Notes: generated by a model not told the origin, from the letters alone. 64,000 nucleotides of DNA from Stenogyne calaminthoides (GCA_037126765.1 JBBCBC010000002.1:48984889-49048888), one strand, 5' to 3'. Positions 1 to 12,431 are shown, counted from the stretch's first letter. A program made the numbers and translations.

Positions 1-1710
1 TTTCTTGTAATTAAAAACTCTTGATTTTTTGGTTCTAATTAAAGACAAGAGACAACATTAATTAATCATGGATGAATATTTCCCAGGAGAATTATTTGAA
101 CTATTTGTTGGTGGAGCAGTGACAAGTTCCTTCTGTGTTCACCTCTACCCGATTCCACACCCCATGTATATTTTTTCTGGACAAAAACGTGTATGAAAAG
201 GTCTCATACGAGAGGCGGAATTCCATCACATACATGTTGTATTATAACTCATAAACCCTGTCCTAATCATATTTTCAAGCAAGATAAGATCTTTATACTA
301 AAATGAGCTTTATCTCGCACGTGAAAACATTTCACACAAGACTTTTTCATTCTTCTGATTCTCTCATCTATCTTTTCCAATTCTAACGCCTACTGATTAC
401 AATGATACAATATCTCGGTTACACTTCTTAACCTAATGACAATAAAAGTGGTTAATCTCGCGTCATTGTGTAACTAGAAATCCCAACCTACAAAATTCCT
501 AACCGAATATAACAATATATATAAAAATAGTAATCGATCGTTTAACCTAACTTGTGATTCTCCAGCTCTAAACATTCAAAGGTGTTGTGATCCTCGAATC
601 TGCTTTACTCGTCACATATATTAAAGGAAAAAAAGGAGCTTCAAGTACATATAGCTGCTGGTTAAAGAGAAAGCTGTTTCATTCCTTCTTCTTTTGCTAC
701 TTTTCATCTCATCTTCTCTCTGACTGTAAATGCATGCATGCAGTGTTTTAAGATAATAAGGGCTTGTTTTGAAGCTCTAAATGAATAGTTAGAAGCACTT
801 TTTTTTTTTAAGTTGGTGTGACCCAACTTTTAAAAAAAAAAAGTGCTTCTAAGCTAAAATAATTGTTTCAAAACAGGCACTAAACCACTGGATATATTTT
901 GCCAGATAAATCTAAAATTTAGACTAATTAATGATCTGCTGATCTTATCTCTGTTAGCAAGAATAATACTTGATCATATTTAGCATGTTCTGACCTCTAT
1001 TTGTGTATCCTAATTTATATGCTCCCCTTTTTGAAGGATTCCTTTAGTGTGAAAGAAAAAGAGAGCAAAGCAATATATATTGGTGCTCATCCTTTTGTTT
1101 TTTTGTTTTATGAGAAAAAGGAGATTCTCTTGCACAATATAGATTGTCTAGTTCTATCTCCTTGTCAATGACTTGTATCCAGTTCGATCTGATTGAACTA
1201 CATGTTCACAAAGCAACTTGCTTGTCCAAAAATCTATCCTAGATTATTTGGTTCCTTTTATCCCTACATAGTCATCCACATTCTCTCATTTAGGAAATTA
1301 TGGAGATGTAAACAAATACTTGCATGAATCTTGATTATCAATTTCATTATTAAAAAAGAAACACCCACTATAACTCATCATTAGTTGGAGAAGTTGCACC
1401 CTACACATTACAATCTTTTGTCTTCTTTTAAGGCTCAAATTGAAGTGTGTAGCTTTCTTTGATTTAAGAGCAGCATCATATATAGATTCTGTCTACATTT
1501 CCAAGTCAAAGAAGTAGACAAAGAAAGTTTGGTATGAAATGTGAAATTGCATATATTCTCCCCACTTATGTTTCCTATATGGAGTTTTATCTTAGGGACC
1601 AAACCTCTGCCTCAAAACTATAAAGAGAATTGCATACTCCCACATTCTAACAGAGTTGCAAGCTAAAACATCCATGCCCCAAATATCTTATTCCTCTCGC
1701 ACAACCACAA
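1..1710. other. Upstream region of the MYB-CC gene, no gene supported
   Basis: AT-rich non-coding sequence to the left of the MYB-CC start codon. The only structured element seen is a short hairpin repeat near 758-884, listed separately. A 42-codon open frame begins at the ATG at 68, but it is short, has no recognisable domain and may be chance. The last few hundred bases presumably hold the promoter and 5' UTR of the gene at 1711. A CT-rich stretch precedes the ATG, but no single TATA box could be assigned with confidence. Confidence 0.5.
758..884. repeat. Short hairpin MITE-like repeat
   Basis: A near-perfect foldback. The arms contain agaagcactttttttttt and its complement, around the loop aagttggtgtgaccc. 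Outer ends read gggcttgttttgaa on the left and ttcaaaacaggcac on the right, so they are also inverted. The layout (arms, AT-rich core, about 125 bp) fits a non-autonomous DNA element. A related hairpin sharing the gaagcactt arm and the tgttttgaa end lies at 40212-40338. No clear target duplication was identified. Confidence 0.6.
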
Positions 1711-2977
1711 ATGGCTCCTCATACTAAAGAAACGAGGTTGGTTTTATCAAGTGATGCAAAACCTAGGCTCAAGTGGACTTCAGACCTGCATCAACTATTC
1801 ATCGATGCTGTAAACCAGCTCGGGGGTGTAGGGAGTTGAGTATACAACTTACTTCTATCTATCTATCTAATCTCGTACATACACATTTGAACACATACTT
1901 AGAGATGCATTTTTTTTTAACAGAGGCTACACCAAAATCCTTGATGAGGGTGATGGACGTTCACGGACTGACTTTATACCACCTCAAGAGCCATTTACAG
2001 GCAATTTCATGTTAACCTGATCCCATTTCTTGTTTAACTTTTCACTATAATGATTTTGTTTCTTGAAAATTGTAAATGTATTTTGCTGCAGAAGTATAGG
2101 ATGGGAAGGAGCCAGCAGTCGCAATCCCACCACCAAATTAAGCAACCAGGTAAGCAACATGTATTTGCCTAACGCATTTTGTATGTTTTGTACTTATTTC
2201 ATAAATTATAGTAGCTGATGATGTCTGTTTCCACTAAGACCATGCAGAAAAAGAGAGGAGTCATTTTACCAGCAAGGCTTGCGATGGAGCAAAAGAGCAG
2301 ATTAATGAGTAATAATTCTATGAGTGCAGAATTTCTGAAACAATTCAATATAAAATGAAAGCAGAATTGACTTATACAGGAATTTTTTTTGATCAAAAGT
2401 TTGCAGATGAATCAGGCTCTGAAGACGCAAATGGACATGCAGAGAAAACTTCATGAACAAATTGAGGTAAACTAAATAACTTTTATACTATCCATAAACA
2501 ATAGAAAATAATTGATCAAGATTTTCATGAATAAATCAGGTGCAAAGGCATATACAGCTAAGAATCGAAGCTCAAGGGCAGTACTTACAGTCGGTGTTGA
2601 AAAAAGCACAAGAAACCCTGTCTGAATATGGTTCCTGCTCCATTGAAGCAGAGCATGTGAAAGCTCAGATTTCCAAGATAGTATCAATGGTCAACTCGAG
2701 GTGTCCAAGTTCATCATTCTCTGCATTGACACGGAGTGAAAGCTCGATGATGGGGGATGGACGGAACAATCTGTTAGGACATCACGGATGGTCACACGAG
2801 AGTTCTCTAACATCATCTGAGAATGGATCAGAGAGTCGAGATAAGAACATAAAGCACTCCAATAGCAGGAGGTTTCCATTATTGGAGGACATAGATTTGA
2901 ATTGCAACACCATGAACGATTTCGATCCAGGTCCGAAAATGATAGATTTGAACAGCACGGGAGAAGAAAATTCCTAG
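1711..2977 (+). CDS. MYB-CC (GARP/G2-like) transcription factor, PHL type
   Basis: Nuclear DNA-binding protein of the MYB-CC family; relatives include the phosphate-starvation regulators PHR1/PHL and the phloem factor APL. Inferred exons: 1711-1834, 1924-2000, 2092-2149, 2239-2308, 2400-2466, 2540-2977, giving 277 residues. Exons 1-3 encode the single MYB-like repeat: KPRLKWTSDLHQLF, then ATPKSLMRVMDVHGLTLYH, then KSHLQKYRMG. Exons 5 and 6 encode the coiled coil with the family signature LHEQIEVQRHIQLRIEAQG. The C terminus holds two DLN-type motifs (DIDLNCN and MIDLN), which resemble EAR repression motifs. Intron 2 needs a GC donor (CAG|GC at 2001), because only that junction restores SHLQ-KYRMG. 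The exon 1 donor (GTTGAG at 1835) is weak and was chosen because it restores QLGGVGKATPK. The closest Arabidopsis match from memory is PHL8. The family is sure; the exact junctions of exons 1 and 4 are inferred. Confidence 0.87.
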
Positions 2978-3597
2978 CCTAGAAAATGTATTAATAGATA
3001 CTTGCGAATTTGATTCATGTATGATATACACCCTAGCAGTTACCAATAATCTTAGGAACTATGTATAATGCTGTTTTCGACTTTTTCCAACATACCCCGT
3101 ATAGTTTTCAATATAATTATGCACAGCAACCAAGCCAATTCCAAAAACAGATATACGATACATATTATAATCAATAAGTTGAAACACTTGGAAATCAATA
3201 ACATGCAAGTTGACAAAAAGATGCTTTAGAAACAATTAGAATCCCCTGTTTCCATTGCTATTGGTGTTCAATATTAATACATTATTAGGTGTGTTGTTTA
3301 ATTCATATTACTTGCTGACAATAATTGAAACAGAAGATCCCAAAATTCCCAATAAATCCAATCAAATTTCAATAACAAACCAATATAATCAATGAACTTT
3401 TGCTTCCCGAAATGAAATTTATTTAATGGCGATGAAGAATATACAAGAACTTGACTTTGCACATTTTGTTTCCTACCTAAATTAAAGGTGGAAAACCAAA
3501 AACCCTTACAATAATGTTCATTGATGATCTGATGAAGAATCACTACTCTCATTAGAACTATTCTGATTATTCCTCCGATCGCCGCCAAAATTGAAGA

Positions 3598-4182
3598 TCA
3601 ACTGAATCCCTCGCCTCCTTTCACCATCATTATCTTCCCAATTTTTCTGTTCGCATCTTCATCTTCATCCACAGGCAATTCGAATCTACAAACAGGGCAA
3701 GACCCATTGATTTTCAGCCATTTCTCTATACAATTCCCGTGAAATCTATGCTTACACGGCATTTCTTTCGCCGATTCACCGACCTCCCATTCCTCCAAGC
3801 AAACAACACAATGATCAGCATCATCATCGTTTTCCCCTTTTGCAATTTCTACACTCGGCATCGCATCAATTGCGGCTTTCGAGGCAGACCTCGGCCCACT
3901 TTTTCCAGAAACTAAATCCCCAAATAAAGAGTCTAACCCTAGCGATCCGCCACTACTTTCCATGACAATCATGCTTTGAGTCAGCGGGTTGATTATTATG
4001 ACTCGGTCGCGTGATTCACCTTGGGGTGGATTTGATTGGTCCTGTGTTTCTTGGGGTGAATTTGGAGAATTGAAGCCAAAAATGAAGGGGAAAAGGGGTG
4101 GGATGCCTCTGTTGCTTGAATTCAACAATTGTTGAATGAAGGATGACTGGAATTGATCCGAAGAACCTGTTTCAGAAGCCAT
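3598..4182 (-). CDS. RING-H2 E3 ubiquitin ligase, MPSR1-like
   Basis: Single-exon gene for 194 residues. The RING-H2 finger has all eight ligands in C3H2C3 order: C125, C128, C143, H145, H148, C151, C162 and C165, within the stretch CVVCLEEWEVGESAKEMPC. The flanking text (MPCKHRFHGNCIEKWL, then SCPVCRFELPVDEDED) closely resembles Arabidopsis MPSR1, a cytosolic ligase that recognises misfolded proteins. There is no signal peptide or membrane segment. The N-terminal hydrophobic patch IPPLFPFIFGF and the acidic tail after the RING are also seen in that group. The ATG at 4182 was chosen because MASE is the typical start of this group. Transcribed away from the MARCH gene and convergent with the MYB-CC gene, about 620 bp apart. 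E3 function is inferred from the family; the substrate is unknown. Confidence 0.9.
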   Translation of the reverse strand: MASETGSSDQFQSSFIQQLLNSSNRGIPPLFPFIFGFNSPNSPQETQDQSNPPQGESRDRVIIINPLTQSMIVMESSGGSLGLDSLFGDLVSGKSGPRSASKAAIDAMPSVEIAKGENDDDADHCVVCLEEWEVGESAKEMPCKHRFHGNCIEKWLKINGSCPVCRFELPVDEDEDANRKIGKIMMVKGGEGFS

Positions 4183-5489
4183 TCCAATCTGGAATTTTCA
4201 GCAAACAGAAAAAACTCGAAGATAAATTTCTGGGAATTGAAAGGATGAATGTTGAATGGGGCGCCATGGAAGTTGAGGATTTTTAAGCAGGTGCAGAGAG
4301 GTACTAGAAGTTTGTGGAAAGATCTGGAATCACAACGCGATTCTTGAACAAATTCTTCAAGTTTATCTACTTTTATTTGCCGTTTTTTCATATTTATTTT
4401 ATTCTAAAATACAATACTAAAAATATTTGGGCCCAAAGTATTATTAAAAGTATTTGGGCCAAAGTATTATTAAAAGTATTTGGCTCCATTAACGGCCCAA
4501 ATCACGGATATGACAAATATCTTCAGAAATCATAATCATAAGTTTTTTTTTCTTTTTTCCCTATACATGTTACTTTCGTGTCTTATTTTAGATTGTCCAT
4601 TTACTATTTGACTTGTGTTTTATCGAGCAAATCATTTATTAATATTTAAAAAAAATAAAAAAATTAAAATGAGATATGATGGTTCTACCCCTCATCTAAC
4701 CTATATTTCTTTGAAAGTCATTTTATCATTTTATATATTAATAAATAACTCGTTCGTTATAACACGAACTAAAAAGTGAATAAAAAATTTAAAACAAAAC
4801 GAGAATATCATTTGCTGTATGGGGAGAGAGTAGGTTAATATACCTTATGCAAAACAGATAAGTGTGTATTACGTACTTTGTTTCTTAAAAGCAAGTATAA
4901 TCCCCACAAGAATTCAAAATCCAAAATATTATAGAAATTCATAATAATACCCAGGTATATATTGTTGTATTCCATAATGCCTTTTTATGATTTTATCAAC
5001 AAAGTATTCCTACCCTCTGACAACAAATGGATTCTCCCTTTTGACCTTTTTAGACACCAAAAAGGCAATGACTCTGTGGCAAAATATTGAAGGGTAATTT
5101 ATAAAAAAAAATCCTTCAATATTTCCCATATTACAGAAGATAATGCAAATTGGTTTACGAAAGTATGTGAGTTCTTTAAAAGTGAAACACTATTTCTATA
5201 CTCATACTTCAATTCCAAACTTTTTTTCATTTCATTTTCATTTCTCATCCTCCATATCCGTCCATCAAACATCCCTTAGTATTTAAATAGACTTCTATTA
5301 CAAAAGTGTTTATATGATGAGAAAAACAAGAATAAATGCTTCAATCACAAAATATAGGAGAACTTAATAAAAGTACCTCACAAAATAGAAAAATTGACAA
5401 ATCTGCCCTTGCCATTAAATCCTAAAGAAAACGTCAAACCTCCTCACTAATAAACAATCCACCTCGGCAAACCCTCAAATTAATTTAGA

Positions 5490-5720
5490 GTGATTTTCGT
5501 GTGCATTCGGGTGTACCATGCACTCATATTACATTTTAAAATGATACAACTATACAAAATAGAAACATGCAATTATTCTAAATAGAAGCATACAACTATA
5601 TTTTCATATAAACAATTGCATTTTTCTGTGTAAATAAGTCGCATTTTTTAACATAATAAGTTGTATGCTTCTAAAATGCACTATGAATGCACAGTGCACC
5701 CAGGTGCATACAAGACATAG
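5490..5720. repeat. MITE with gtgcat/atgcac ends
   Basis: About 230 bp bounded by inverted ends: gtgtgcattcgggtg on the left and cacccaggtgcatac on the right. The interior alternates stretches such as gcatacaact and aagttgtatgc. A clear relative lies near 43240-43435 (sharing aaaatgcactatgagtgcac and gtgcaccc), with a partial copy near 39610-39760. This is therefore a repeat family with at least three members in the window. No coding capacity. Confidence 0.6.
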
Positions 5721-5808
5721 ACATTAATTTAACATTGCATTACGAACCCGTCAGTCCAAATAGTGTCTTAAATTAAGAAAATAATTATTATATTAATATT
5801 AAATTGTA

Positions 5809-6045
5809 CTACCTTCGTCCCCTAAAAGTATGTTCAGATGATTTAAATATGTTTTACGAAAAGATAGATTAAGTCCATTTATGAATAACATAATTAAATG
5901 TGAGTAAAATATAATAATAACTTGAGTAATTAAGTGTTTGTTGAACTATAAAGATTAAAAAAATTATGTCCGTAGACGTGCTTAATCTACCTTTCCGTAA
6001 AACATGTTTCAGCCATCTGAACATATTTTTGGGGGACGGAGAGAG
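5809..6045. mobile_element. Stowaway-like MITE
   Basis: A 237-bp element flanked by TA on both sides (5807-5808 and 6046-6047). The left end reads ctaccttcgtccccta and the right end tttgggggacggagagag, so the terminal repeats are inverted and match the Stowaway consensus (CTCCCTCCGTCCC). Internal arms tatgttcagatg and catctgaacata extend the pairing. Non-coding; presumably moved by a Tc1/mariner transposase encoded elsewhere. Confidence 0.85.
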
Positions 6046-6062
6046 TACTTCATATATTAAAT

Positions 6063-6290
6063 ACTTCTCTCATTCCAATCTTAACCGGTGGTTTACTGTG
6101 TGCTCGAAGTTTAAGAAAAAATGATAAAGTGATAAAGCGTTGGGTAGAAAGAGTTGTTTATTAGTATTTTATGTGATAAAATGATAAAGTGATGGGTAGT
6201 TTGGGGTAAAAAGAGTTGTTTATTAATATTTTATTTGATAAAGTGAATATTTATATTTAAAAAAATGTGCAGTTAAGATTGAGACGAAAA
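6063..6290. mobile_element. Degenerate Stowaway-like MITE
   Basis: Begins cttctctcattccaatctta and ends with taagattgagacgaaa, which are imperfect inverted ends. The interior contains repeated phrases (gataaagtgat, gagttgtttattagtatttta) shared with the elements at 6791-7058 and 56311-56809. Boundaries are approximate because the ends have decayed. Confidence 0.6.
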
Positions 6291-6790
6291 AAATAAAAGA
6301 TAAGATTGTGTTTATGATAATAGAAAGTAAAACCTTGCCCTTGTGATGTGCTAAAATTTATTCGTGACAAGAGAAAATCAATTGTTACATACATTTTATT
6401 ATTACAACGAGATGAAATAATGTTGTCATATCTTTTTGTGGTTGTGATTTCGAATTGTAGTTTTTGGTGATCCCCTTTTGTGGTGATTGCGGTTCCGGTT
6501 TACAACGAGGAAATTATTGTAATTAATTATCTTAGAAAACTATTGTAATTGATTATATTAAAAAAAAATTGTTACATACATTCTCCAGTCAAAAAAAAAA
6601 AATATTATAAAAAATGGATTCTTATTTTTTAAGTGATTTAATACATCACTGATATCAAAAGATTTCTCTATCTAAATAAATGCAAATAATTCCAAATTCT
6701 TGAAACTCGTTTACGTTCGTTATATTTAATTTTAGAGTGAGAGTCATCCACAATGAAGTAAAATTTGGGGAAAGTCGCTGATATTTAATA

Positions 6791-7058
6791 CTACCTCTGT
6801 CCCGTTCTTTAAGGTTTTCTAACTGTTCATAAGGATTTATGAGAATAGTGATAAAGTGTTTGGGGTAGAAAGAGTTGTTTATTAGTATTTTATGTGATAA
6901 AGTGATGAGTAATTGGGGACAAAAAAAATTGTTTATTAATATTTTATGTGATAAAATGATGTGATAAGTGATAAAGTGTATTTCCATTTTAAAAATAAAC
7001 CTTAAAAATTGAGACAAAAAAAATAAAAATAAAACCTTAAAGATTAGGATCGAGTGAC
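6791..7058. mobile_element. Stowaway-like MITE upstream of the MARCH gene
   Basis: Flanked by TA at 6789-6790 and 7059-7060. The left end is ctacctctgtcccgttcttt and the right end ccttaaagattaggatcgag, imperfectly inverted. The interior shares gataaagtg and gttgtttattagtattttatg with neighbouring members. It lies about 650 bp upstream of the MARCH start codon, close to its likely promoter or 5' UTR. Confidence 0.75.
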
Positions 7059-7985
7059 TATCAAGAATTGTCAATTTCATTGAATGCATCTCACTCACGT
7101 ATCATTTCGCCTTGGAAATTTTTCTCGTTTGGGCAACAAATTCGCGATTTCTTTAACTCTCATTTCCATTTCTTTCATCATCTTTCAGGTATTTATTTTT
7201 TTCTTGATAATCATCTTATTCTTTTCTTTCTTTTTTGGTGGTTTCCTGTTCATTGCTTCTTGATTGCTGATTGACTTTGATTTGGCTCAGCTAAGATAAA
7301 GAAATTCTCTGATCCCGCTGCATATTCCAGCGCGATCGGTTGATTTTCTTTAATTTCCCTTTTCTGGATTGCCCACTATAATTACACTTTAGATTATGCC
7401 TAGTCATAGAAATGTGTGAAATTTTGTTCATAAATAGGTTCTTATGCTGTTATCGCATGTTTCCCGAACTGGGTTTCTTGTTTTAGTTTCAAGAATCTTC
7501 CTTGAGGTGGGTTTCATTTAATTTGCAGGGGAAAAAATCACAGCTTTGTAAATAAGGAAAGGATCATTTATTAGATTGCAATTTTTAGGTCAAAAGATAA
7601 CCTCATGAATAAATAGAAAGGGTTATTTATCAGATTGATATTTGAGGGGTTGATTTTTGTGATTTGTGTTTAGGGATACTTTTGGTTATTGTTGTAGAGA
7701 AGTTTTTGTGAATGGGTGAACATTCTTTGGTGGATATGGACCAGCTGCCCAGGCCCGAGGGAGTCGGGCCTAGCCAACCGGTTCCTCAAGATGTGGCATG
7801 TGGGCCCGCAGGAAAGAAACCCAAATTGGTGGGTTCATCATCATCATCATCAGTACCCGAAGATGATAAAGTGGTGCTGGTGGTTGACGATGAGGAGGAG
7901 GTGGATGAAGGGGCCCCGTTGATCGGGATGGGGGAATGTCGAATTTGCCAAGAGGAGGATTCTCTGAACAATTTGGAGTTTCCTT

Positions 7986-8396
7986 TGTTAGGAATTAAAC
8001 AAGCAATTATGGAGAAAATAATAGAACTAGGAATTTAGAGTCAAACAATTTGGTTCTGGGTTTAATCGGGAATGACTACGTTTGGGGAGACTACCAAACC
8101 GTAAGATTCACTCTTTTTTTAGGTGTTATTTTTTAGTACAAAAAGAAAAAATACAATAGTCATATTTTAAATGAGACATGGGCCAAAGCCCTATTCACGC
8201 CAAGACAACGGAACCCGCCAACCACGGGCCTTGGTCGAGCGGTTCCGCTTCGATCGATCGCCCGACTCGGCGCCTCAATGCTCTGGTCTCCGTCGCTTCG
8301 ACCTCGCTTTTGGTCGAACATAAGTGCTTCGACCTAACACCATGGTCGAAATACTACTTCTTTGATCCCTTCCCTTCTCAGTTCCACAACCCAACA
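7986..8396 (-). repeat. Copia-1 3' LTR
   Basis: The downstream LTR of the minus-strand element, 411 bp, bounded on the plus strand by tgttagg and cccaaca. It aligns along its length with 12432-12851, with substitutions and small indels (for example gaactaggaattt against gaacaaagaattt). The purine-rich sequence ggtcttggtggaagat on the minus strand just outside its inner edge fits a polypurine tract. Confidence 0.9.
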
Positions 8397-8499
8397 ATCT
8401 TCCACCAAGACCGACCCAACTCAGAATCTTGTCTCCCCTGCTCCAACGGTTTCTCTCATCGGTAGTAAAGGTTTGCCTTATGCTTAGTTTCAAGGCCAT

Positions 8500-11400
8500 T
8501 GAAGTCACGATAACTTCAACTTCTAAGGTCACAACCTTAGTCAACATGTCGCCAGGATTCTCACTTCCCTGATCTTCATCACCAGAAGATCTTTGTTCTC
8601 GATGAGAAACGAATGTAATGATACCTCAACTCAACGTGCCTCGCCCTCGAAAGTGAAAGGTCAATTCTTCGCCAAGTGAATAAAGACTGATCGTCCACTA
8701 TACGTATTACTATCATTTTTCTCCTTTCCCAACTCACACGACGATTCTCGAACCAAACCATTTTTTACTAAATTTCAAAGGATCGCAGAACGCATTTTGC
8801 TTCAAGAAGGATCGAAGCTACGATCTTTTGCAACTTAGAAGCCCAAAATATTGTTGTACCATCAAAAAGTAAACACATACCCCGTAGTACTCCTCCTTTT
8901 GTCGAGATCATTTGATGCCAAGTCCGCGATCAACATATCCCCGCCAACCCAACACTTTTTGACCTCAAAGCACAAAGCTTGTTCAAGAAGTACCTCTCAA
9001 GTATCTAAGATCCACTTCATCGCTTCCCCAATGTTTCTTTACCGAATTGCTCATAAACCGCTAACAACTCCCAATCGCCTCGTGCAATATCCGGTCTTGT
9101 ACACACCATTGCATACATCAAACTTCCAATTGTTTGAAGCATATGGAGTGTTTTGCATGTAGGTCCGCCTCCTCTTCGCTTTGTAGGTGAGTCCTTGTTG
9201 GATAGCTTGAATCGACTTCCCAACGGGACCCGAACCGCTTTTTTTGCATCTTCCATACTAAATATCTCCAAGATTTTCTTTTTATTCAAATTTCGTGAAA
9301 AATAAAAGTTTCCTCGCCACCTTGTCACGATCGATTCTCATACCCAAGATTTGTTTGGCCTCTCCAAGGTCCTTCATAGCAAACCTTCGCATAATTTTTT
9401 TCCTTCAACTTGCTCACCTCCCCGAGCACTTTAGTCCGCCATCAACATGTCATCAACATATAATAGTAAAATGATATAACCATCATCATACGCCTTGAAA
9501 ACAACAAATGGTCACCTCACACCTATTGATCTCAATCTCGCATATGAACTCATCAAACTTTTTGTACCATCAGAATGGAGCTTGTTTTCGCACCATACAA
9601 GCTCTTCTTCAAGTTGCAAACTAGCTCACTACTCCCCTTAGACAAGTATCCTCCGGGTTGCTTCATGTAGATGTCCTCATCTAAATCACCACGAAGAAAA
9701 GACGATTTTTTTCGTCCATCCGTTCTAACACCAAATTTTTCGCAGCCCACCGGACTTCGTAACCAATCGAATGGTAGTTAACTTTCACCACTTGAGTAAA
9801 AACATCAAGATAGTCAATACCATGTTTCGCTGAAACCCCTTCACAACCAATCTTGCCTTGTAGCGTTTGCTTTCCATCACCTCCTCTTTTATTCTCAGAA
9901 ACCCACTTGTTATATTGTGCTTTCTTTCCCTTAGAAAGCTCAACTAGCTCCCAAGTTCCGCTGATCATCAATGAATTCATCTCATCATCCATTGCAAGTT
10001 TCCACTTGTCCACCGCTTACTACGCTACGTGTTCCTCTCATAACATAACATTGTGTTCACCACCATCGCTTAACAATAAATAATGAAGGGAGGGTGAATA
10101 CTTTATCGAGATCTCCGATCTCTCGTGAATCTCCACAATGAATTGTTGGTGGTGGTGTACTTGGTTCTTCCTCAACAATCACCGATCATCTAGAACCCTT
10201 TGCTCCCACCCGAGTTCAAATGTCTAACTCCACAACCCGAGACTCGTAACCACCTTCTTTTGATATCCCCAAGTCGTTTTTGTACATCACATGTTCATTA
10301 AATATGACATCTCGACTACTTAATCACCTTTCGGTTTTTCTCATCCCAAAATCGATAGCCAAATTCATCACCGCCATATCCAACAAACGACACTTAATGA
10401 TTTTGCATCCAACTTACTTCTACTCATAGAATCAACGTGAACATATACAACTCACCCAAATACTCGAAAAAAAAAGATTTACCTCGTTTCCCCGACCAGG
10501 CCTCCTCCCAGATGCCATTTTCCAAAGGAGTTGAGGGTCCTCTGCTTATCAAGTAAGTTGTTGTGTTAATCGCCTCTCCGCCTAAAACATTTTTGGCAAA
10601 TTTCACACTTCAATCTCACGCTTCTAAAGACGCTCACATAGGTCCCGTTTTATACGCTCGCCACACCATTCTCATTGGGGTTCCTCTCACTTGCTTTCCA
10701 TTCGATTCCATTCGCCTCACGTAATCCTTTTTTGAACTCACTTGAGCTTGTACTTCCACCATTATCGGATCTCAAACACTTCACCTTGAGACCTGCTTTC
10801 GCTTTCTACAAGAGCCTTCCATTTCGGAAAGATTAAAGACATCGACTTATTTTTCAAGAAATAAACTCATACCTTCCTCGTAGAGTCACAACGAAAGTCA
10901 TGTAATATGATGCTCCACCAAGGGATGTTATTTGGTCTGCCGACCCCACAAGTCACTCGTGGAACTAACTTCAACTTCGCTTCTTCAAAGCCTCTCCTCC
11001 TTCAAAAAACTCACCCTTTTCGCTTTTCCCAATACACAAATCCTCACACAAACCAATGTCAACTGCCTTGAGGTCCGGCGGTTTTACCCTTCGAAAGCAC
11101 ATAACTTTCATCCCCTTTTCACTCATGTGGGCTAAGGCGACAATGCCACAAATTTGCATTCCCTTTTCACTTGCAAAGAGCAATGCTATCCCGTGTTGCC
11201 TCGTCATATACAACGCCCCTTTTTATTTCCACGAGCCACTACCATGACACCTTTGGATATCTTCCACGAAGTTACACCCAAAGGTCACCTTGTAGCCCTC
11301 TCGGCATCAAGTTGCCCAACCGAAACCAAATTTCTCTTCAAACCGGGAATATGTCTCACATCTTTCAATTGTAACACGCCCCATTTAGGCGCCTTAATCA

Positions 11401-11660
11401 ACATTCCCTTCCCTTTGATTTCCGTGAGGCTCATCATCGCCTAGATAAACCTTCCCAAAGTTCCCTTGAAGTGTACTTTCCATTACGCCAAGATCGCCGC
11501 ATCTAATGAAACGATGCTCCGAATCTAACACCCACGACTCCAACGGATCGCTTACACTCGTAATCAATGCATCCGAAAGTGCTCATCGCTGGCAACGCTG
11601 GTGAAGTTGTCATTCTTGTTTGGTGCATTCTTCAGTGCCTTAGCCTCGCGCCTTTGCACT
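8500..11660 (-). pseudogene. Copia-1 pol remnants
   Basis: Broken pieces of the polyprotein in several frames. The 9681-10013 piece has the start of the reverse transcriptase (MNSLMISGTWELVELSKGKK, later HGIDYLDVFTQVVK). The 9553-9750 piece has the conserved DLDEDIYMKQPGGY and NLKKSLYGAK. The 9017-9328 piece has the RT end (GSLMYAMVCTRPDIA). Integrase and RNase H areas upstream and downstream are too damaged to delimit. No continuous frame longer than about 110 codons survives, so no active enzyme is expected. Confidence 0.8.
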
Positions 11661-11679
11661 CCTTCTTGTAATGATCAAA

Positions 11680-12385
11680 CTCATGACATTTGTAACACTA
11701 ACCCGACTCTTATCTTTCTTGGGCTTATCTTTGCCCTCGACTTCGATCTACCCCGATTTGGCTTCCCTTGAATTCAGATTCGCTCGCTTCCCGACTAAAA
11801 GCAGATCCTCGTACACACCCAACTCTTTTCCTCGCTAATTTCTTCGCTTCATGACCAAATCCCTAACCTCATCGAATTTTAGTTTCACTTTACCCAATTG
11901 AACTAATAAATTGCTACTGCTCCACTCCAACTTTCCGGTAAAGAAGACAACAAAATTAAGGCTTGAATTTCATCATCAAAATCAATCTCAACCGAGCTCA
12001 ATTGGGCTATGATCATATTGAACTCGTTGAGGTGGTTGACTACCACAGTATCCTCCGCCATCCTCAGGTTGAATAACCTCCGCATCAGATGAACCTTGTT
12101 CGCTGCAGACGGTTTTTCATACATCTCAGTCAATATCTCCAGCATCTCCTTTGTGGTTCTTGCTTTCACCGTATGTAGGGCGACATTCCTGGATAACGAC
12201 AGATGAACTACACTCATCGCCTTCCTATCCAGCAATTTCCACTCGTCGTCCTTCATCTCTTCAGGTTTTTCACCCAACGGTTGATACAGATCTTTCTGCG
12301 TCTGGTAATCTTCGATCTGCAATTTCCGAATCCAAAAATCCGTTCCATCAAACTTCTCAACAGGCGATTTCCCTTCAGTCATCAT
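11680..12385 (-). pseudogene. Copia-1 gag (UBN2 type) with zinc-knuckle remnant
   Basis: From the ATG at 12385 an open frame of 160 residues runs to 11903. It has typical Copia gag text: VEKFDGTDFWIRKLQIEDY near the start, then KEMLEILTEMYEKPSAANK and LMRRLFNLRMAEDTVVVNHL. The frame stops early. Further down, near 11660-11700, the minus strand encodes a CCHC-like knuckle (C-Y-K-C-H-E-F-D-H-Y-K), so gag originally continued and is now interrupted. The product would form the virus-like particle. Confidence 0.8.
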
Positions 12386-12416
12386 AATTGCTCTCCACAG
12401 ATCCCTTTAACCCTAT

Positions 12417-12429
12417 GCTCTTGATACCA
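12417..12429 (-). other. Copia-1 primer-binding site
   Basis: On the minus strand this reads tggtatcaagagc. The common plant Copia site complementary to the 3' end of initiator tRNA-Met is TGGTATCAGAGC, so there is one extra base. Its position next to the LTR fixes the orientation of the element. Confidence 0.85.
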
Positions 12430-12431
12430 GT

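Larger units (their letters stand above)
4183..7711. other. MITE-rich intergenic region between the RING and MARCH genes
   Basis: Divergent spacer, so it should contain both promoters. It is AT-rich and carries a cluster of small elements, listed separately: an IR element near 5490-5720 and three Stowaway-like elements between 5809 and 7058. The stretch 4400-4510 has a short repeated phrase around tatttgggcc. The last 600 bases before 7712 hold a probable 5' UTR with an intron: a donor-like ctttcag|gtattt near 7187 and an acceptor-like tttgcag|gggaaa near 7528. That UTR intron is inferred only. Confidence 0.5.

Noticed and set aside
68..196. A 42-codon open frame (MDEYFPGELFELFVGG...) at the left edge
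   Set aside because: Too short, no domain or conserved neighbour, no splice partner recognised. Could be a small exon but the sequence does not support it.
8178..8465. Plus-strand open frame in the Copia-1 LTR (MGQSPIHAKTTEPANHG...)
   Set aside because: It crosses the LTR end and is matched by a similar frame in the other LTR (12496-12786); these are by-products of the LTR sequence.
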